From: JAITVM01 sp031551135
Lineage (GTDB): Bacteria > Bacillota > Clostridia > Lachnospirales > JAITVM01
DNA length: 64,000 bases
Reading direction: 5' to 3'
Assembly: GCA_031551135.1 (NCBI GenBank)
Contig: JAVBOA010000005.1
Span: forward strand, 32,447 to 96,446
The notes beneath the pieces are model-generated. The model saw only the letters and a list, made by a program, of their open reading frames with translations. It was not told the DNA's origin and did not search any database. The stretch's first letter is position 1. Each line of letters starts with the position of its first letter. This document shows positions 17,168 to 26,323 of the stretch, one piece after another. The translations under genes were made by a program, and so were the position numbers.

Positions 17168-17920
17168 TTATAGCAGCGACAAAATAAGGGGTTCGCCGTC
17201 TGTTATCAAGATTGTGTTCTCATAATGAGCAGATAATTTTTTATCCTTAGTTACTGCTGTCCATCCGTCCGCAAGAATAACAATATCATAAACGCCTTCG
17301 TTTATCATAGGCTCTATTGCAAGAGTCATTCCTTTATAAAGTTTCGGACCACGTCTTTTTTGCTTATAATGGGGGATTTGGGGGTCTTCGTGTAAATTTC
17401 GACCGATACCGTGACCGACAAAGTCCCTGACACAGCTAAATCCGAAGCTTGTAACATAGCTTTCTATTGCTTCAGAAATATCAAACAAATGAAAATTCTC
17501 TTTTGCGAACTTTATTCCTTCAAAAAAGGATTGTTTGGTAACTTCAATAAGTTTTTTCGCTTGTGGGGATACGCTTTCGCCGACTGCAAATGTTCTTGCG
17601 GCATCGCCGTGATAGCCGCCGATATATGCACCGACATCAATACTAATAATATCGCCGTCTTTTAGGGTTTTTAAACCCGGTATACCATGAACAACTTCTT
17701 CGTTTATAGAAGTGCAGATAGCGGCGGGATAGCCGTTGTATCCCTTAAACGACGGCAAAGCGCCCTGACTTAATATATATTCTTCAGAAATCTTATCCAG
17801 TTCTTTTGTAGTGATTCCGGGTCTGATTTCTTTTTCTAAAATCTCAAGAGCTTTTGCAACAATAGAAGAAGCAAGTTTCATTTTTTCAACTTGTTGCTCG
17901 GATTTAATAAGTATTGCCAT
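17168..17920 (-). CDS. map: Type I methionine aminopeptidase
   Basis: The 250-residue protein keeps the five metal ligands of the family: Asp in SIDVGAY, Asp in HGDAART, His in GHGIGRNLHE, Glu in AIEPMINEG and Glu in HYENTILI. It removes the initiator methionine from nascent proteins. Its start overlaps the stop of adk by one base. Confidence 0.97.
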   Translation of the reverse strand: MAILIKSEQQVEKMKLASSIVAKALEILEKEIRPGITTKELDKISEEYILSQGALPSFKGYNGYPAAICTSINEEVVHGIPGLKTLKDGDIISIDVGAYIGGYHGDAARTFAVGESVSPQAKKLIEVTKQSFFEGIKFAKENFHLFDISEAIESYVTSFGFSCVRDFVGHGIGRNLHEDPQIPHYKQKRRGPKLYKGMTLAIEPMINEGVYDIVILADGWTAVTKDKKLSAHYENTILITDGEPLILSLL

Positions 17921-18555
17921 TAATTATTCACTCCCAAAGCCGTAACAATATCGCCTGTTATTTCTTCGATATCCTTTGTTCCATCCACCGAAATCAATAT
18001 ATTTTTTGTTTTATAAAATTCTTTGATAGGCTCGGTGATTTCATGGTATATTTTTAATCTTTGCTTAACGGTTTTAGATTTATCGTCATCACGCTGTGCA
18101 AGACGGGTTCCGCAATTGTCACAAGTTTTGCTTTTTTTCGGCGGATGATATAGTAAATGATAAACCGACGAGCAGTTCGGGCAAATATATCTGCCGGACA
18201 TTCGCTCAACAATAATTTTGTCGGCGACTTCGACAGAAATAACCCGGTCAATATTAACTATATCACATAAAATCTTTGCCTGTAAAATATTTCTCGGGTA
18301 TCCGTCCAAAATAAAACCATTTTTCAAATCGCCCAAAGAAAGTCTTTCTTTCAAAATATCGGTAACAATCTCGTCGGGAACCAAATGTCCTTTATTCATC
18401 ATATCGGTTATTTGGAGGCCGATTTCTGTTTTATTCTTCATTTCGTTTCTGAGCAGGTCACCGGTAGAAATATGGACAATATTATAATGTTTTGCTAAAT
18501 TTCTGCTTTGGGTGCCTTTACCGGCACCGGGAGCTCCAAGTACAACTAAATTCAT
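17920..18555 (-). CDS. adk: Adenylate kinase, zinc-lid form
   Basis: The 211-residue protein has the P-loop GAPGAGKGTQ at residues 7-16 and the DGYPRN motif. The lid carries a zinc site with Cys125, Cys128, Cys145 and Cys148, as in Gram-positive adenylate kinases. It interconverts ATP, ADP and AMP. It sits after secY as in Bacillus, with a 109-base gap. Confidence 0.97.
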   Translation of the reverse strand: MNLVVLGAPGAGKGTQSRNLAKHYNIVHISTGDLLRNEMKNKTEIGLQITDMMNKGHLVPDEIVTDILKERLSLGDLKNGFILDGYPRNILQAKILCDIVNIDRVISVEVADKIIVERMSGRYICPNCSSVYHLLYHPPKKSKTCDNCGTRLAQRDDDKSKTVKQRLKIYHEITEPIKEFYKTKNILISVDGTKDIEEITGDIVTALGVNN

Positions 18556-18664
18556 CTATTCGCATCCTTTTATATTATAAGAAAATTAAAACGGCGCTTC
18601 TAATTTAATATAATATTATAATTCTTTATCAGTAAAAAATAAATCACATTTGCTCGAAATATTT

Positions 18665-19945
18665 TTACTCCAAGAATCCTTTGTAATGACGCATTAGAAG
18701 TAAAGACTCTAATTGTTTTACGATTTCGAGAGCAACGCTGGAAACGATGAGAAGCGTAGTTCCACCAAATCCCGCAGGTACTTTCAATATAACTTCAAAC
18801 AAGACCGGAGCCATGGCTATCAGTGCGTAAAAAGCTGCACCTATCCAAGAAAGTCTGTATACAGTTCTTTCGATATAATCGGAAGTAGCTTTACCCGGTC
18901 TGATACCCGGAATCGCACCGCCGTTTTTCTTGATATTTTCTGCCATTTCATTTGGATTTACCGCAAATGACGTATAGAAAAATGTAAAGGCAAAAATAAG
19001 CACAATATAAAGTATAGCGCCAACAGGATGTGTATGCTTCAAATATCCGATTATTGTAGTCAAAGTCTCATTATTCAGAAAGCCGTTGATAATCTCCGGC
19101 AACTGCAATAAAGTCATCGCGAAGATGATGGACATAACGCCCGCGATATTAACTTTTAACGGAATAAATGACGCTTGACCGCCGGTCAATTGCCTGCCGA
19201 CCATTTTTTTAGAGTATTGAACAGGTATACGTCTTTCGCCGTCTTGAATCAAAATAGCAAATGCGATAACCGCTAAAAATACTACAAATGTCAAAATACC
19301 TTTTATAATATCCGAAGGTATTGGAGCTAAATTCATCAGCAAATTCATAAATTGTGCAGGAAGTCCCGAAAGTATATTTGCGAAAATTATAAATGAACCA
19401 CCGTTACCGAACCCTCTTTCGGTCAGAAGTTCGCTCATCCACATAACAAGCATTGTACCGGAGGCCATAGAAACCGCCGCTACGGCATAAGTAAAGAAAG
19501 TGGCAGTTTCGCCAAACATATTAACTGCGCCGTAAATGGTTTGATGATGTGTTAAGCCAAAAACTTCAGATGCTGCGTTTAACAAAGCTAAACCAACAGC
19601 AACATATCTGGTGATATTATTTATTTTTTCTCTTCCGTCTTGACCTTCTTTTTGCATTTGTTCAAGTTTCGGAATGGCAACTGTCAAAAGCTGCATAACG
19701 ATACTGGCTGTAATATATGGGCCGACACCGAGAGCAAAAAGAGTTCCTCTTCCGCCGCCCACAAGTGCTTGAATAGTTAATTGGCCATTTCTCATGCTGC
19801 TATTTAGCGCCTCCCAATTCGCTAAATCCATTCCTGCAACAGGAATGTGGCAGCCGAGTCTATAAATGGCAAGAATCATTAAAACGTAAAATATCTTTTT
19901 CCTAATGTCTTTTACCTTGAATGCATTTGCAAAAACCTTAAACAT
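18665..19945 (-). CDS. secY: Protein translocase subunit SecY
   Basis: The 426-residue membrane protein has about ten transmembrane segments and family motifs such as YRLGCHIPVAGMD at the first segment and the plug region, plus IPGIRPGKAT in a late cytoplasmic loop. It forms the Sec channel with SecE and SecG. Its ATG shares one base with the rplO stop (TAATG), giving coupled translation. Confidence 0.97.
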   Translation of the reverse strand: MFKVFANAFKVKDIRKKIFYVLMILAIYRLGCHIPVAGMDLANWEALNSSMRNGQLTIQALVGGGRGTLFALGVGPYITASIVMQLLTVAIPKLEQMQKEGQDGREKINNITRYVAVGLALLNAASEVFGLTHHQTIYGAVNMFGETATFFTYAVAAVSMASGTMLVMWMSELLTERGFGNGGSFIIFANILSGLPAQFMNLLMNLAPIPSDIIKGILTFVVFLAVIAFAILIQDGERRIPVQYSKKMVGRQLTGGQASFIPLKVNIAGVMSIIFAMTLLQLPEIINGFLNNETLTTIIGYLKHTHPVGAILYIVLIFAFTFFYTSFAVNPNEMAENIKKNGGAIPGIRPGKATSDYIERTVYRLSWIGAAFYALIAMAPVLFEVILKVPAGFGGTTLLIVSSVALEIVKQLESLLLMRHYKGFLE

Positions 19946-20385
19946 TAGATCACCTCTGCTTTTCCGCCGGCATTTTCGATTTTTTCTTTTGCAGATTCAC
20001 TGAAATAATTAACCTGTACAGTGAGTTTTTTATTTAATTCGCCTACTCCTAAAATTTTCACACCATCTCTTGCGTTACTAACCAAACCTTTGGATTTTAG
20101 AGCGTCGATATCAACAATGTCCCCGTCGTTAAAAACATCGAGTTTGGAAAGGTTGATAGCAATAATTTCTTTTGTGTTGCGGCATTTGAAACCTCTTTTT
20201 GGTAATCTTCTGTAAAGAGGCATTTGACCGCCTTCAAAACCGGGTCTTACGCCGCCGCCGGAGCGTGCTTTTTGACCTTTATGGCCTTTGCCGGCAGTTT
20301 TGCCGTTTCCTGAGCCGTGTCCGCGGCCAACGCGGAAAGATTTCTTTTTCGAGCCTATAGCCGGAGCGAGTTCTCCTAAATTCAT
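19945..20385 (-). CDS. rplO: 50S ribosomal protein L15
   Basis: The 146-residue protein has the Gly/Arg-rich N-terminus (GSKKKSFRVGRGHGSGNGKT) and the motif GGQMPLYRRLPKRGF, which are diagnostic. L15 is a late-assembly protein of the 50S core. Confidence 0.97.
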   Translation of the reverse strand: MNLGELAPAIGSKKKSFRVGRGHGSGNGKTAGKGHKGQKARSGGGVRPGFEGGQMPLYRRLPKRGFKCRNTKEIIAINLSKLDVFNDGDIVDIDALKSKGLVSNARDGVKILGVGELNKKLTVQVNYFSESAKEKIENAGGKAEVI

Positions 20386-20402
20386 TTTATTGGCACCTCC
20401 TT

Positions 20403-20585
20403 TTAGATTTCTGAAAATGTAACTAAATGTTTTACTTTAAAGATCATCCCTCTGATAGCCACGTTATCTTTATGAACAACGGTTGCGCCAACTTTTCTAA
20501 GTCCAAGAGCTTCAACTGTTTTTTTGTGTTTTGGGATTGCACCAATCGGTGATTTTACTAATGTTACTTTTAATTCATTAGCCAC
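20403..20585 (-). CDS. rpmD: 50S ribosomal protein L30
   Basis: The 60-residue protein has the compact L30 sequence with KVTLVKSPIGAIPKHKKTVEALGLRK near the start and a short C-terminal strand. Standard length and place between rpsE and rplO. Confidence 0.95.
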   Translation of the reverse strand: MANELKVTLVKSPIGAIPKHKKTVEALGLRKVGATVVHKDNVAIRGMIFKVKHLVTFSEI

Positions 20586-20596
20586 AAGAATACCTC

Positions 20597-21100
20597 CTAA
20601 CCAAAGATTTCTTCTACGGTTTTTCCGCGTAAAGCAGCCACTTTTTCAGGAGTTGTCATGCGAGTAAGGCCCTCTATTGTGGCATTTACGACATTGCGTT
20701 TATTATTGGAGCCAAGAGATTTTGTTCTAACGTTGCGGATTCCCGCAAGCTCTAATACCGCACGAACAGATCCGCCCGCAATAACTCCGGTACCTTCTTT
20801 GGCCGGTTTTAATAAAACGTCCGAAGAACCGAATTTTCCGATAATTTCGTGGTAAATGCTGTCGTCTTCGTTTCTTTGAATATAAATCATATTCTTTTTA
20901 GCGTCTTCTTTGCCTTTGCGGATAGCCTCCGGAACTTCGGTTGCTTTACCAAGACCAACGCCGACATGACCGTTTTCGTCGCCTACAACAACAAGCGCAG
21001 CAAAACGAAAAGTCCTACCGCCTTTAACAACTTTTGTTACACGTTTGATTGTAACAACTCTATCTTTAAGATCAAGTTTATTAGCATCTATCTTTTTCAA
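20597..21100 (-). CDS. rpsE: 30S ribosomal protein S5
   Basis: The 167-residue protein has the double-stranded-RNA-binding-like N-terminal domain (VVKGGRTFRFAALVVVGD, GHVGVGLGKA) and the C-terminal GVIAGGSVRAVLELAGI motif. S5 helps maintain decoding accuracy and mRNA unwinding at the entry channel. Confidence 0.97.
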   Translation of the reverse strand: MKKIDANKLDLKDRVVTIKRVTKVVKGGRTFRFAALVVVGDENGHVGVGLGKATEVPEAIRKGKEDAKKNMIYIQRNEDDSIYHEIIGKFGSSDVLLKPAKEGTGVIAGGSVRAVLELAGIRNVRTKSLGSNNKRNVVNATIEGLTRMTTPEKVAALRGKTVEEIFG

Positions 21101-21121
21101 ATTTTACCCTCCTATCCGAAA

Positions 21122-21490
21122 TTAGAATTGTAGACCCGCTTCTCTTGCAGAATCAGCGAGAGCAGCGACTTTTCCTGCGTAGATATATCCGCCGCGGTCA
21201 AAAACCACAGTTTTTATACCTTGATTGATTGCTTTTTGAGCAAGGGCTTTTCCTACGAGTTTGGCCGCATCAACATCCCAAGTTTTTCCGAGCGAAGAAG
21301 CGATATCTTTTTCTTTTGTAGAAGCCGCTACCAAAGTAACCGCTTTAGTATCATCTATTATCTGAGCATAAATATGCTTGTTGGATCTAAAAACACAGAG
21401 CCTTGGTTTTTCAGCGGTACCGGAGATGAAATTACGCAATTTGTAATGACGTTTTTCTCTCAGCACCTTGCGAGAAGGCTTGTTTATCAT
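21122..21490 (-). CDS. rplR: 50S ribosomal protein L18
   Basis: The 122-residue 5S-rRNA-binding protein shows RPRLCVFRSNKHIYAQ-like core sequence and the GYIYAGKVAALADSAREAGLQF ending typical of L18. Confidence 0.97.
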   Translation of the reverse strand: MINKPSRKVLREKRHYKLRNFISGTAEKPRLCVFRSNKHIYAQIIDDTKAVTLVAASTKEKDIASSLGKTWDVDAAKLVGKALAQKAINQGIKTVVFDRGGYIYAGKVAALADSAREAGLQF

Positions 21491-21507
21491 AATTTTTCAC
21501 TCCTTTA

Positions 21508-22050
21508 TTATTTCTTGCCGGTCTTACCAGCTTTACGTCTGATATGTTCGCCGGCGTATTTAATACCTTTGCCCTTATATGGTTCTGGTCTGCGCTTATC
21601 TCTGATTTCGGCCGCGTATTGACCAACAGCCTCTTTATTGATACCTGTAACAGTGATTTTGTTATTTCCTTCTACTGTAGAGGTAACGCCTTCGGGATCC
21701 ATCATAATAACCGGGTGAGAATAACCAAGAGTTAATGTTAATTTTTTGCCGTCTTTGGCGGCTCTGTAACCAACACCGTTGATTTCCAAAAGTTTTGTAT
21801 AGCCGTTTGTCACGCCTTCTACTAAATTAAAAATCAAGGTTCTTGTAAGGCCGTGTAAAGCCTTATGTTTTTTTTGTTCAGACGGTCTGTCGATTTTAAT
21901 CTGTCCGTCTTCGATTGCGATATTCATGTCAGCGCAAAGCTTGCGGGAAATTTCGCCTTTTGGGCCTTTTACAGTCATAACATTACCATCTTCAAGCTTC
22001 ACTTCTACTCCCGCCGGGATTACAACAGGAAGTCTTCCTATACGAGACAT
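21508..22050 (-). CDS. rplF: 50S ribosomal protein L6
   Basis: The start at 22050 (MSRIGRLPV) lies eight bases after AGGAGG and matches the family; an in-frame GTG at 22059 is too close to the ribosome site. The 180-residue protein has two related domains and the C-terminal signature RRPEPYKGKGIKYAGE. L6 sits near the factor-binding site. Confidence 0.96.
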   Translation of the reverse strand: MSRIGRLPVVIPAGVEVKLEDGNVMTVKGPKGEISRKLCADMNIAIEDGQIKIDRPSEQKKHKALHGLTRTLIFNLVEGVTNGYTKLLEINGVGYRAAKDGKKLTLTLGYSHPVIMMDPEGVTSTVEGNNKITVTGINKEAVGQYAAEIRDKRRPEPYKGKGIKYAGEHIRRKAGKTGKK

Positions 22051-22072
22051 GTTCTGCACCTCCTATTTTTTT

Positions 22073-22465
22073 CTACCAAATATATGCCATAACCTCGCCG
22101 CCAACGCCGAGTTTTTTAGCTTCTTTGTCTGTGATTATGCCTTTGTTTGTAGAAATAACAGCGATTCCAAGCCCGTTAAGAACTTTCGGCATATTTTCTA
22201 CAGAGGCAAAAACCCTAAGTCCCGGTTTGGAAATTCTTTTAATACCGGTAATAACTTTTTCGTTTTTATCTTTACCATATTTAAGTGTAATACGGATTGT
22301 TTTTTTAACACCGTCTTCGATAACCTCAAAGCCGCTCACAAAACCTTCGCGGGTTAGGATTTCGGCGATATTTTGTTTTACTCTCGAAGCGGGAATGTCT
22401 ACTTTATCATGTTTTGCAACATTGGCATTTCTGATTCTTGTAAGCATATCTGCTATAGGATCCAT
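22073..22465 (-). CDS. rpsH: 30S ribosomal protein S8
   Basis: The 130-residue protein begins with DPIADMLTRIRNA and ends in GGEVMAYIW, both family hallmarks. S8 binds the central domain of 16S rRNA and in other bacteria regulates the spc operon. Confidence 0.97.
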   Translation of the reverse strand: MDPIADMLTRIRNANVAKHDKVDIPASRVKQNIAEILTREGFVSGFEVIEDGVKKTIRITLKYGKDKNEKVITGIKRISKPGLRVFASVENMPKVLNGLGIAVISTNKGIITDKEAKKLGVGGEVMAYIW

Positions 22466-22488
22466 ATTAAAATTTCCTCCTTTCTATT

Positions 22489-22674
22489 TTACCAGCTAGC
22501 TTTTCTAACCCCTGGTATCTGACCTTTGTACGCAAGTTCACGGAAGCAAATACGGCAAATACCAAATTTTCTAAGTGTTCCATGAGGTCTGCCACAGATT
22601 TTGCAACGAGAATAAGCACGAGTCGAAAACTTTGGTTTTCTTTGTTGCTTAATAATCATAGATTTTTTAGCCAT
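22489..22674 (-). CDS. rpsZ: 30S ribosomal protein S14, type Z
   Basis: The 61-residue zinc form has Cys24, Cys27, Cys40 and Cys43 and the ending GQIPGVRKASW. It corresponds to the short zinc-dependent S14 of Firmicutes. Confidence 0.97.
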   Translation of the reverse strand: MAKKSMIIKQQRKPKFSTRAYSRCKICGRPHGTLRKFGICRICFRELAYKGQIPGVRKASW

Positions 22675-22687
22675 TATTTAACCTCCT

Positions 22688-23227
22688 TTATTTATTAAAC
22701 GGCATACCGAATAATTTTAATAATTCTCTTGCCTCTTCGTCGGTATTCGCAGTGGTAACAAAAACGATGTCCATACCGCGAATTTTATCTATTTTATCAA
22801 ATTGAATTTCAGGGAAAATAAGCTGCTCTTTAATACCCAGCGTGTAATTTCCGCGGCCGTCGAACGCATCTCCGTTTACACCCCTAAAGTCACGCACACG
22901 CGGTAAGGAGATATTAATAAGCCTATCTGCGAAAGAATACATGCGGTCGCCTCTTAAAGTTACTTTGCAGCCAATCGGCATACCGGCTCTCAATTTAAAG
23001 TTAGCGATAGATTTTTTGGCTTTTGTAACGATTGGTTTTTGACCGGTTACTGTAGCCAAATCTCTGACAGCGGATTCGATAGCTTTTGGATTTTCTTTAG
23101 CTTCACCAAGCCCGATGTTTACAACGATTTTTTCTATTTTAGGAACAGCCATATTATTTGTATAGCCGAATTTCTTTTTCATAGCCTCTACGACTTCGTT
23201 ATCGTAGAATTCTCTAAGCCTGTTCAA
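22688..23227 (-). CDS. rplE: 50S ribosomal protein L5
   Basis: The 179-residue protein has the motifs VPKIEKIVVNIGLGEA, RAGMPIGCKVTLRG and RDFRGV. L5 binds 5S rRNA and contacts P-site tRNA. Length and place are standard. Confidence 0.97.
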   Translation of the reverse strand: MNRLREFYDNEVVEAMKKKFGYTNNMAVPKIEKIVVNIGLGEAKENPKAIESAVRDLATVTGQKPIVTKAKKSIANFKLRAGMPIGCKVTLRGDRMYSFADRLINISLPRVRDFRGVNGDAFDGRGNYTLGIKEQLIFPEIQFDKIDKIRGMDIVFVTTANTDEEARELLKLFGMPFNK

Positions 23228-23246
23228 ATGATTTACCTCCTTTCGA

Positions 23247-23585
23247 TTAATCGATCAGATCGCCGCTCGGTCTTGCGATTCTGAGTTTTTTAACAACGCG
23301 TTTGCCGTTTTCTTCTTTTTCTTCAAGCTTGTAACCGATTTTTACCGGCTTGCCTTTGTGAAGATACATAACGTTTGACGCGTGTATTGCGGCTTCTTTT
23401 TCTACAATTCCGCCTTGTTGATTTTTGGCATTAGCTTTTTGGTGTTTTTTAACCATATTAACGCCTTCAACAATAATGCGGCCTTTTTTTCTGTCGACTA
23501 CTAATATCTTGCCTTCTTTGCCTTTATCTTTACCGGCAATAACTTTGACCTTATCGCCTCTTTTAAGCTTAACCTTAACGTTCAT
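23247..23585 (-). CDS. rplX: 50S ribosomal protein L24
   Basis: The 112-residue protein begins with a KOW motif (VKLKRGDKVKVIAGKDKGKEGKI) and has the GVNMVKKHQK segment. It starts 50S assembly at the exit tunnel. Confidence 0.97.
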   Translation of the reverse strand: MNVKVKLKRGDKVKVIAGKDKGKEGKILVVDRKKGRIIVEGVNMVKKHQKANAKNQQGGIVEKEAAIHASNVMYLHKGKPVKIGYKLEEKEENGKRVVKKLRIARPSGDLID

Positions 23586-23598
23586 CTCAAAGCACCTC

Positions 23599-23967
23599 CT
23601 ATAATACTTCAGGAGCTAAAGACAATATTTTCATATATTGTTTTTCACGAAGCTCTCTGGCTACCGGCCCGAAAATACGAGTTCCTCTTGGGTTCTTATC
23701 TTCTTTAATGATAACAGCTGCGTTATCGTCGAATCTTATATAAGAGCCGTCTGCGCGTTTTACTGATTTTTTTGTACGAACTACAACGGCTTTAACAACT
23801 TCACCTTTTTTAACAACTCCGCCGGGTGTTGCGTTTTTAACCGTAGCTACGATCACATCGCCAATGCTGGCATACCTTCTGGTAGAACCGCCGAGTACTC
23901 TGATGCAAAGGATTTCTTTTGCGCCGGAATTATCTGCAACAACAAGCCTAGTTTCTTGTTGAACCAT
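23599..23967 (-). CDS. rplN: 50S ribosomal protein L14
   Basis: The 122-residue protein has the near-invariant sequence MVQQETRLVVADNSGAK and the FGPVARELRE motif. It lies at the subunit interface. Confidence 0.98.
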   Translation of the reverse strand: MVQQETRLVVADNSGAKEILCIRVLGGSTRRYASIGDVIVATVKNATPGGVVKKGEVVKAVVVRTKKSVKRADGSYIRFDDNAAVIIKEDKNPRGTRIFGPVARELREKQYMKILSLAPEVL

Positions 23968-24003
23968 ATTTCTTCTCCTTTCGAAAATCCGGATTATCCG
24001 AAT

Positions 24004-24258
24004 TTACTTAGCTTTTTCTAAAATACTAACAAGGCGCCATCTTTTTTCTTTCGAAAGAGGTCTTGTTTCCATAACTTTAACACGGTCACCGATTTTGCAA
24101 TCGTTGTTTTCGTCATGGGCTTTTAATTTATAAGTACGTTTAACGATTTTTTTGTAAAGCGGATGTTTTTTGCTGGTTTCGATAGCAACAACAATTGTTT
24201 TATCCATTTTATCGCTAACAACTTTTCCGATTCTTGTTTTACGCAAATTTCTTTCCAA
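24004..24258 (-). CDS. rpsQ: 30S ribosomal protein S17
   Basis: The 84-residue OB-fold protein has GKVVSDKMDKTIVVAIE and HPLYKKIVKRT, followed by GDRVKVMETRPLSKEKRW, all diagnostic of S17. Confidence 0.97.
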   Translation of the reverse strand: MERNLRKTRIGKVVSDKMDKTIVVAIETSKKHPLYKKIVKRTYKLKAHDENNDCKIGDRVKVMETRPLSKEKRWRLVSILEKAK

Positions 24259-24275
24259 GAAAATACCTCCTTCTA

Positions 24276-24482
24276 CTAGATATTTTGAGTTTTTTGAGTA
24301 ATAACAGTTTGTATACGTGCGATGTTTTTTCTAACATCATAAATTCTTGCTGTATTGTCTAATTGGTTAGTAGCGTTTTGAAGTCTTAAATTAAAAAGCT
24401 CTTTTTTTGCTTCAACCAAATCGTTTTGAAGCTCTTGAGGAGTTTTATTAACCAACTCGCTCATAAATTTCTTAGTTTTCAT
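24276..24482 (-). CDS. rpmC: 50S ribosomal protein L29
   Basis: I place the start at the ATG at 24482 (MKTKKFMSELV), giving 68 residues, normal for L29; the longer frame from 24512 runs deep into rplP and adds an atypical N-terminus. The core ELQNDLVEAKKELFNLRLQNATNQL is typical. It overlaps the rplP end by 11 bases. L29 docks at the exit tunnel and helps bind signal recognition particle and trigger factor. Confidence 0.93.
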   Translation of the reverse strand: MKTKKFMSELVNKTPQELQNDLVEAKKELFNLRLQNATNQLDNTARIYDVRKNIARIQTVITQKTQNI

Positions 24483-24912
24483 TGCTATCACCATCCACTT
24501 CTTGAGATGCACGAGAAACTATTTTACATTTAATAGGCAATTTGTGCATAGCGAGTCTTAGAGCTTCGTGCGCAGTTTCTTCCGGAACCCCGGCAAGCTC
24601 GAACATAACACGGCCCGGTTTTACTACAGCTACCCAATAATCAGGCGCACCTTTACCGGAACCCATACGTGTTTCAGCAGGCTTTGCGGTAACCGGTTTA
24701 TCCGGGAAAATTTTTATCCAAACTTGACCGCCACGGCGAATAAATCTTGTCATAGCGATACGGGCGGATTCTATTTGATTAGAGGTAATCCAGCTTGGCT
24801 CCATAGCCACAAGGCCGTATTCGCCGTAAGAAACTTTGTTTCCGCGGTTAGCTTTGCCGGTCATTCTGCCTCTAAATTGTTTACGTCTTTTAACTCTTTT
24901 AGGCATTAACAT
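24472..24912 (-). CDS. rplP: 50S ribosomal protein L16
   Basis: The 146-residue protein starts MLMPKRVKRRKQFRGRM and carries GKGAPDYWVAVVKPGRVMFE, both family signatures. L16 organises the A-site tRNA region of the 50S. It lies two bases downstream of the rpsC stop. Confidence 0.97.
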   Translation of the reverse strand: MLMPKRVKRRKQFRGRMTGKANRGNKVSYGEYGLVAMEPSWITSNQIESARIAMTRFIRRGGQVWIKIFPDKPVTAKPAETRMGSGKGAPDYWVAVVKPGRVMFELAGVPEETAHEALRLAMHKLPIKCKIVSRASQEVDGDSNEN

Positions 24913-24914
24913 AT

Positions 24915-25595
24915 TTATTTAACTCTCCCTTCCTTGCTTTCTTTTACAGGAAGTATTTCTCCTTTATAAATCCAAACTTTAACACCGAATTTACCATAAG
25001 TTGTATCTGCTTCCGCAAAACCGTAATCGATATCAGCGCGAAGAGTTTGAAGAGGAATAGTGCCCTCATGGTAATGTTCTGTTCTTGCCATGTCAGCGCC
25101 GCCGAGACGACCGGAAACAGCAGTTTTGATACCTTTTGCTCTGGCTTTCATAGTGCGGTTCATCGCTTGTTTCATCGCTCTACGGAAAGTTACACGGTTT
25201 TCCAATTGTCTAGCGATATCTTCGGCAACTAATTGCGCATCCAATTCGGCTCTTTTGATTTCTTCTATATTAATGAGAATTTTTTTAGGTTTCTCGTCTT
25301 TATTTTTTGGCTGTACAAGTTTTTCAATTTGCTTAGTAAGCTCTTGAATCGCTTGACCGCTTTTTCCGATAATCGGTCCCGGTTTAGCCGTTTTGATAGT
25401 AATTTTTATTTTATCGGTAGTTCTGTTAATAAAGATTTTCGAAACAGACGCGTCTATTAATCTCTTTTTAATGTATTTTCTGATCGAGTCGTCTTCTACT
25501 AAAAATCTCGAAAAGTCTTTAGATGCGTACCAAACAGAATCCCAATCTTTGATAATCCCAACTCTTAATCCATGCGGATTTACTTTCTGTCCCAT
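24915..25595 (-). CDS. rpsC: 30S ribosomal protein S3
   Basis: The 226-residue protein starts MGQKVNPHGLRVGI and has a KH RNA-binding motif GPIIGKSGQAIQEL (about residues 73-86) and the C-terminal domain with GGADMARTEHY. It lines the mRNA entry channel. Confidence 0.98.
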   Translation of the reverse strand: MGQKVNPHGLRVGIIKDWDSVWYASKDFSRFLVEDDSIRKYIKKRLIDASVSKIFINRTTDKIKITIKTAKPGPIIGKSGQAIQELTKQIEKLVQPKNKDEKPKKILINIEEIKRAELDAQLVAEDIARQLENRVTFRRAMKQAMNRTMKARAKGIKTAVSGRLGGADMARTEHYHEGTIPLQTLRADIDYGFAEADTTYGKFGVKVWIYKGEILPVKESKEGRVK

Positions 25596-25606
25596 CCTTT
25601 ACCTCC

Positions 25607-25993
25607 TTATCTTTGATTTAGGATAATCGAAACATGACTTGTTCTTTTATTTATCCTATAGGCGCTGCCTTTTGCGCGCGCTCTGAATCGTTTCATGGTT
25701 GGTCCTTGGTCTGCAAAAACCTCGTCAACATAAAGTTTCGCAACGTCCATGCCCAAGTTATTTTCGGCATTGGCGATAGCCGATTGTAAAACTTTTAAGC
25801 AAATAGATGAAGCGTAGCGAGGCGAATATTTTAACATAGCAAGAGCAGTAACAGCGTCTTTGCCTTTAATTTCATCCAATACAATTCGAGCTTTTGTATC
25901 TGATAATCTGACGAATTTAGCGCTAGCTTTCGGTCTTTCGTCTTTTATAGCGTTTCTGGCTTTTTTAATTTGGCTTCTATGTCCTTTAGCCAT
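25607..25993 (-). CDS. rplV: 50S ribosomal protein L22
   Basis: The 128-residue protein has KARIVLDEIKGKDA and the long hairpin sequence DQGPTMKRFRARAKGSAYRI that reaches into the exit tunnel, where macrolide-resistance changes can occur. Confidence 0.97.
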   Translation of the reverse strand: MAKGHRSQIKKARNAIKDERPKASAKFVRLSDTKARIVLDEIKGKDAVTALAMLKYSPRYASSICLKVLQSAIANAENNLGMDVAKLYVDEVFADQGPTMKRFRARAKGSAYRINKRTSHVSIILNQR

Positions 25994-26024
25994 AAAATAA
26001 AACCTCCTTCCAAATTAAAATCTA

Positions 26025-26309
26025 TTATTTAACTCTGGACTTTTTCTCAGCATCTTTTCCGTGACCTCTGTACGTTCTGGTCATTGCGAATTCGCCAAGC
26101 TTATGTCCGACCATATCTTCGGTTACATAAACAGGTACATGTTTTCTGCCGTCATAAACAGCGATAGTGTGGCCGATCATGTTTGGAAAAATAGTAGAGC
26201 GGCGCGACCAAGTTTTTATAACGTCTTTCTTATTAACTTCGTTCATCGCTTCGACTTTTTTCATTAAATGATCATCAATAAACGGCCCTTTTTTTAGAGA
26301 TCTGCTCAT
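26025..26309 (-). CDS. rpsS: 30S ribosomal protein S19
   Basis: The 94-residue protein begins MSRSLKKGPFIDDHLMKKVE and has VYVTEDMVGHKLGEFAMTRTY-type sequence, typical of S19 in the 30S head. Confidence 0.98.
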   Translation of the reverse strand: MSRSLKKGPFIDDHLMKKVEAMNEVNKKDVIKTWSRRSTIFPNMIGHTIAVYDGRKHVPVYVTEDMVGHKLGEFAMTRTYRGHGKDAEKKSRVK

Positions 26310-26323
26310 TCCAAAACCTCCTT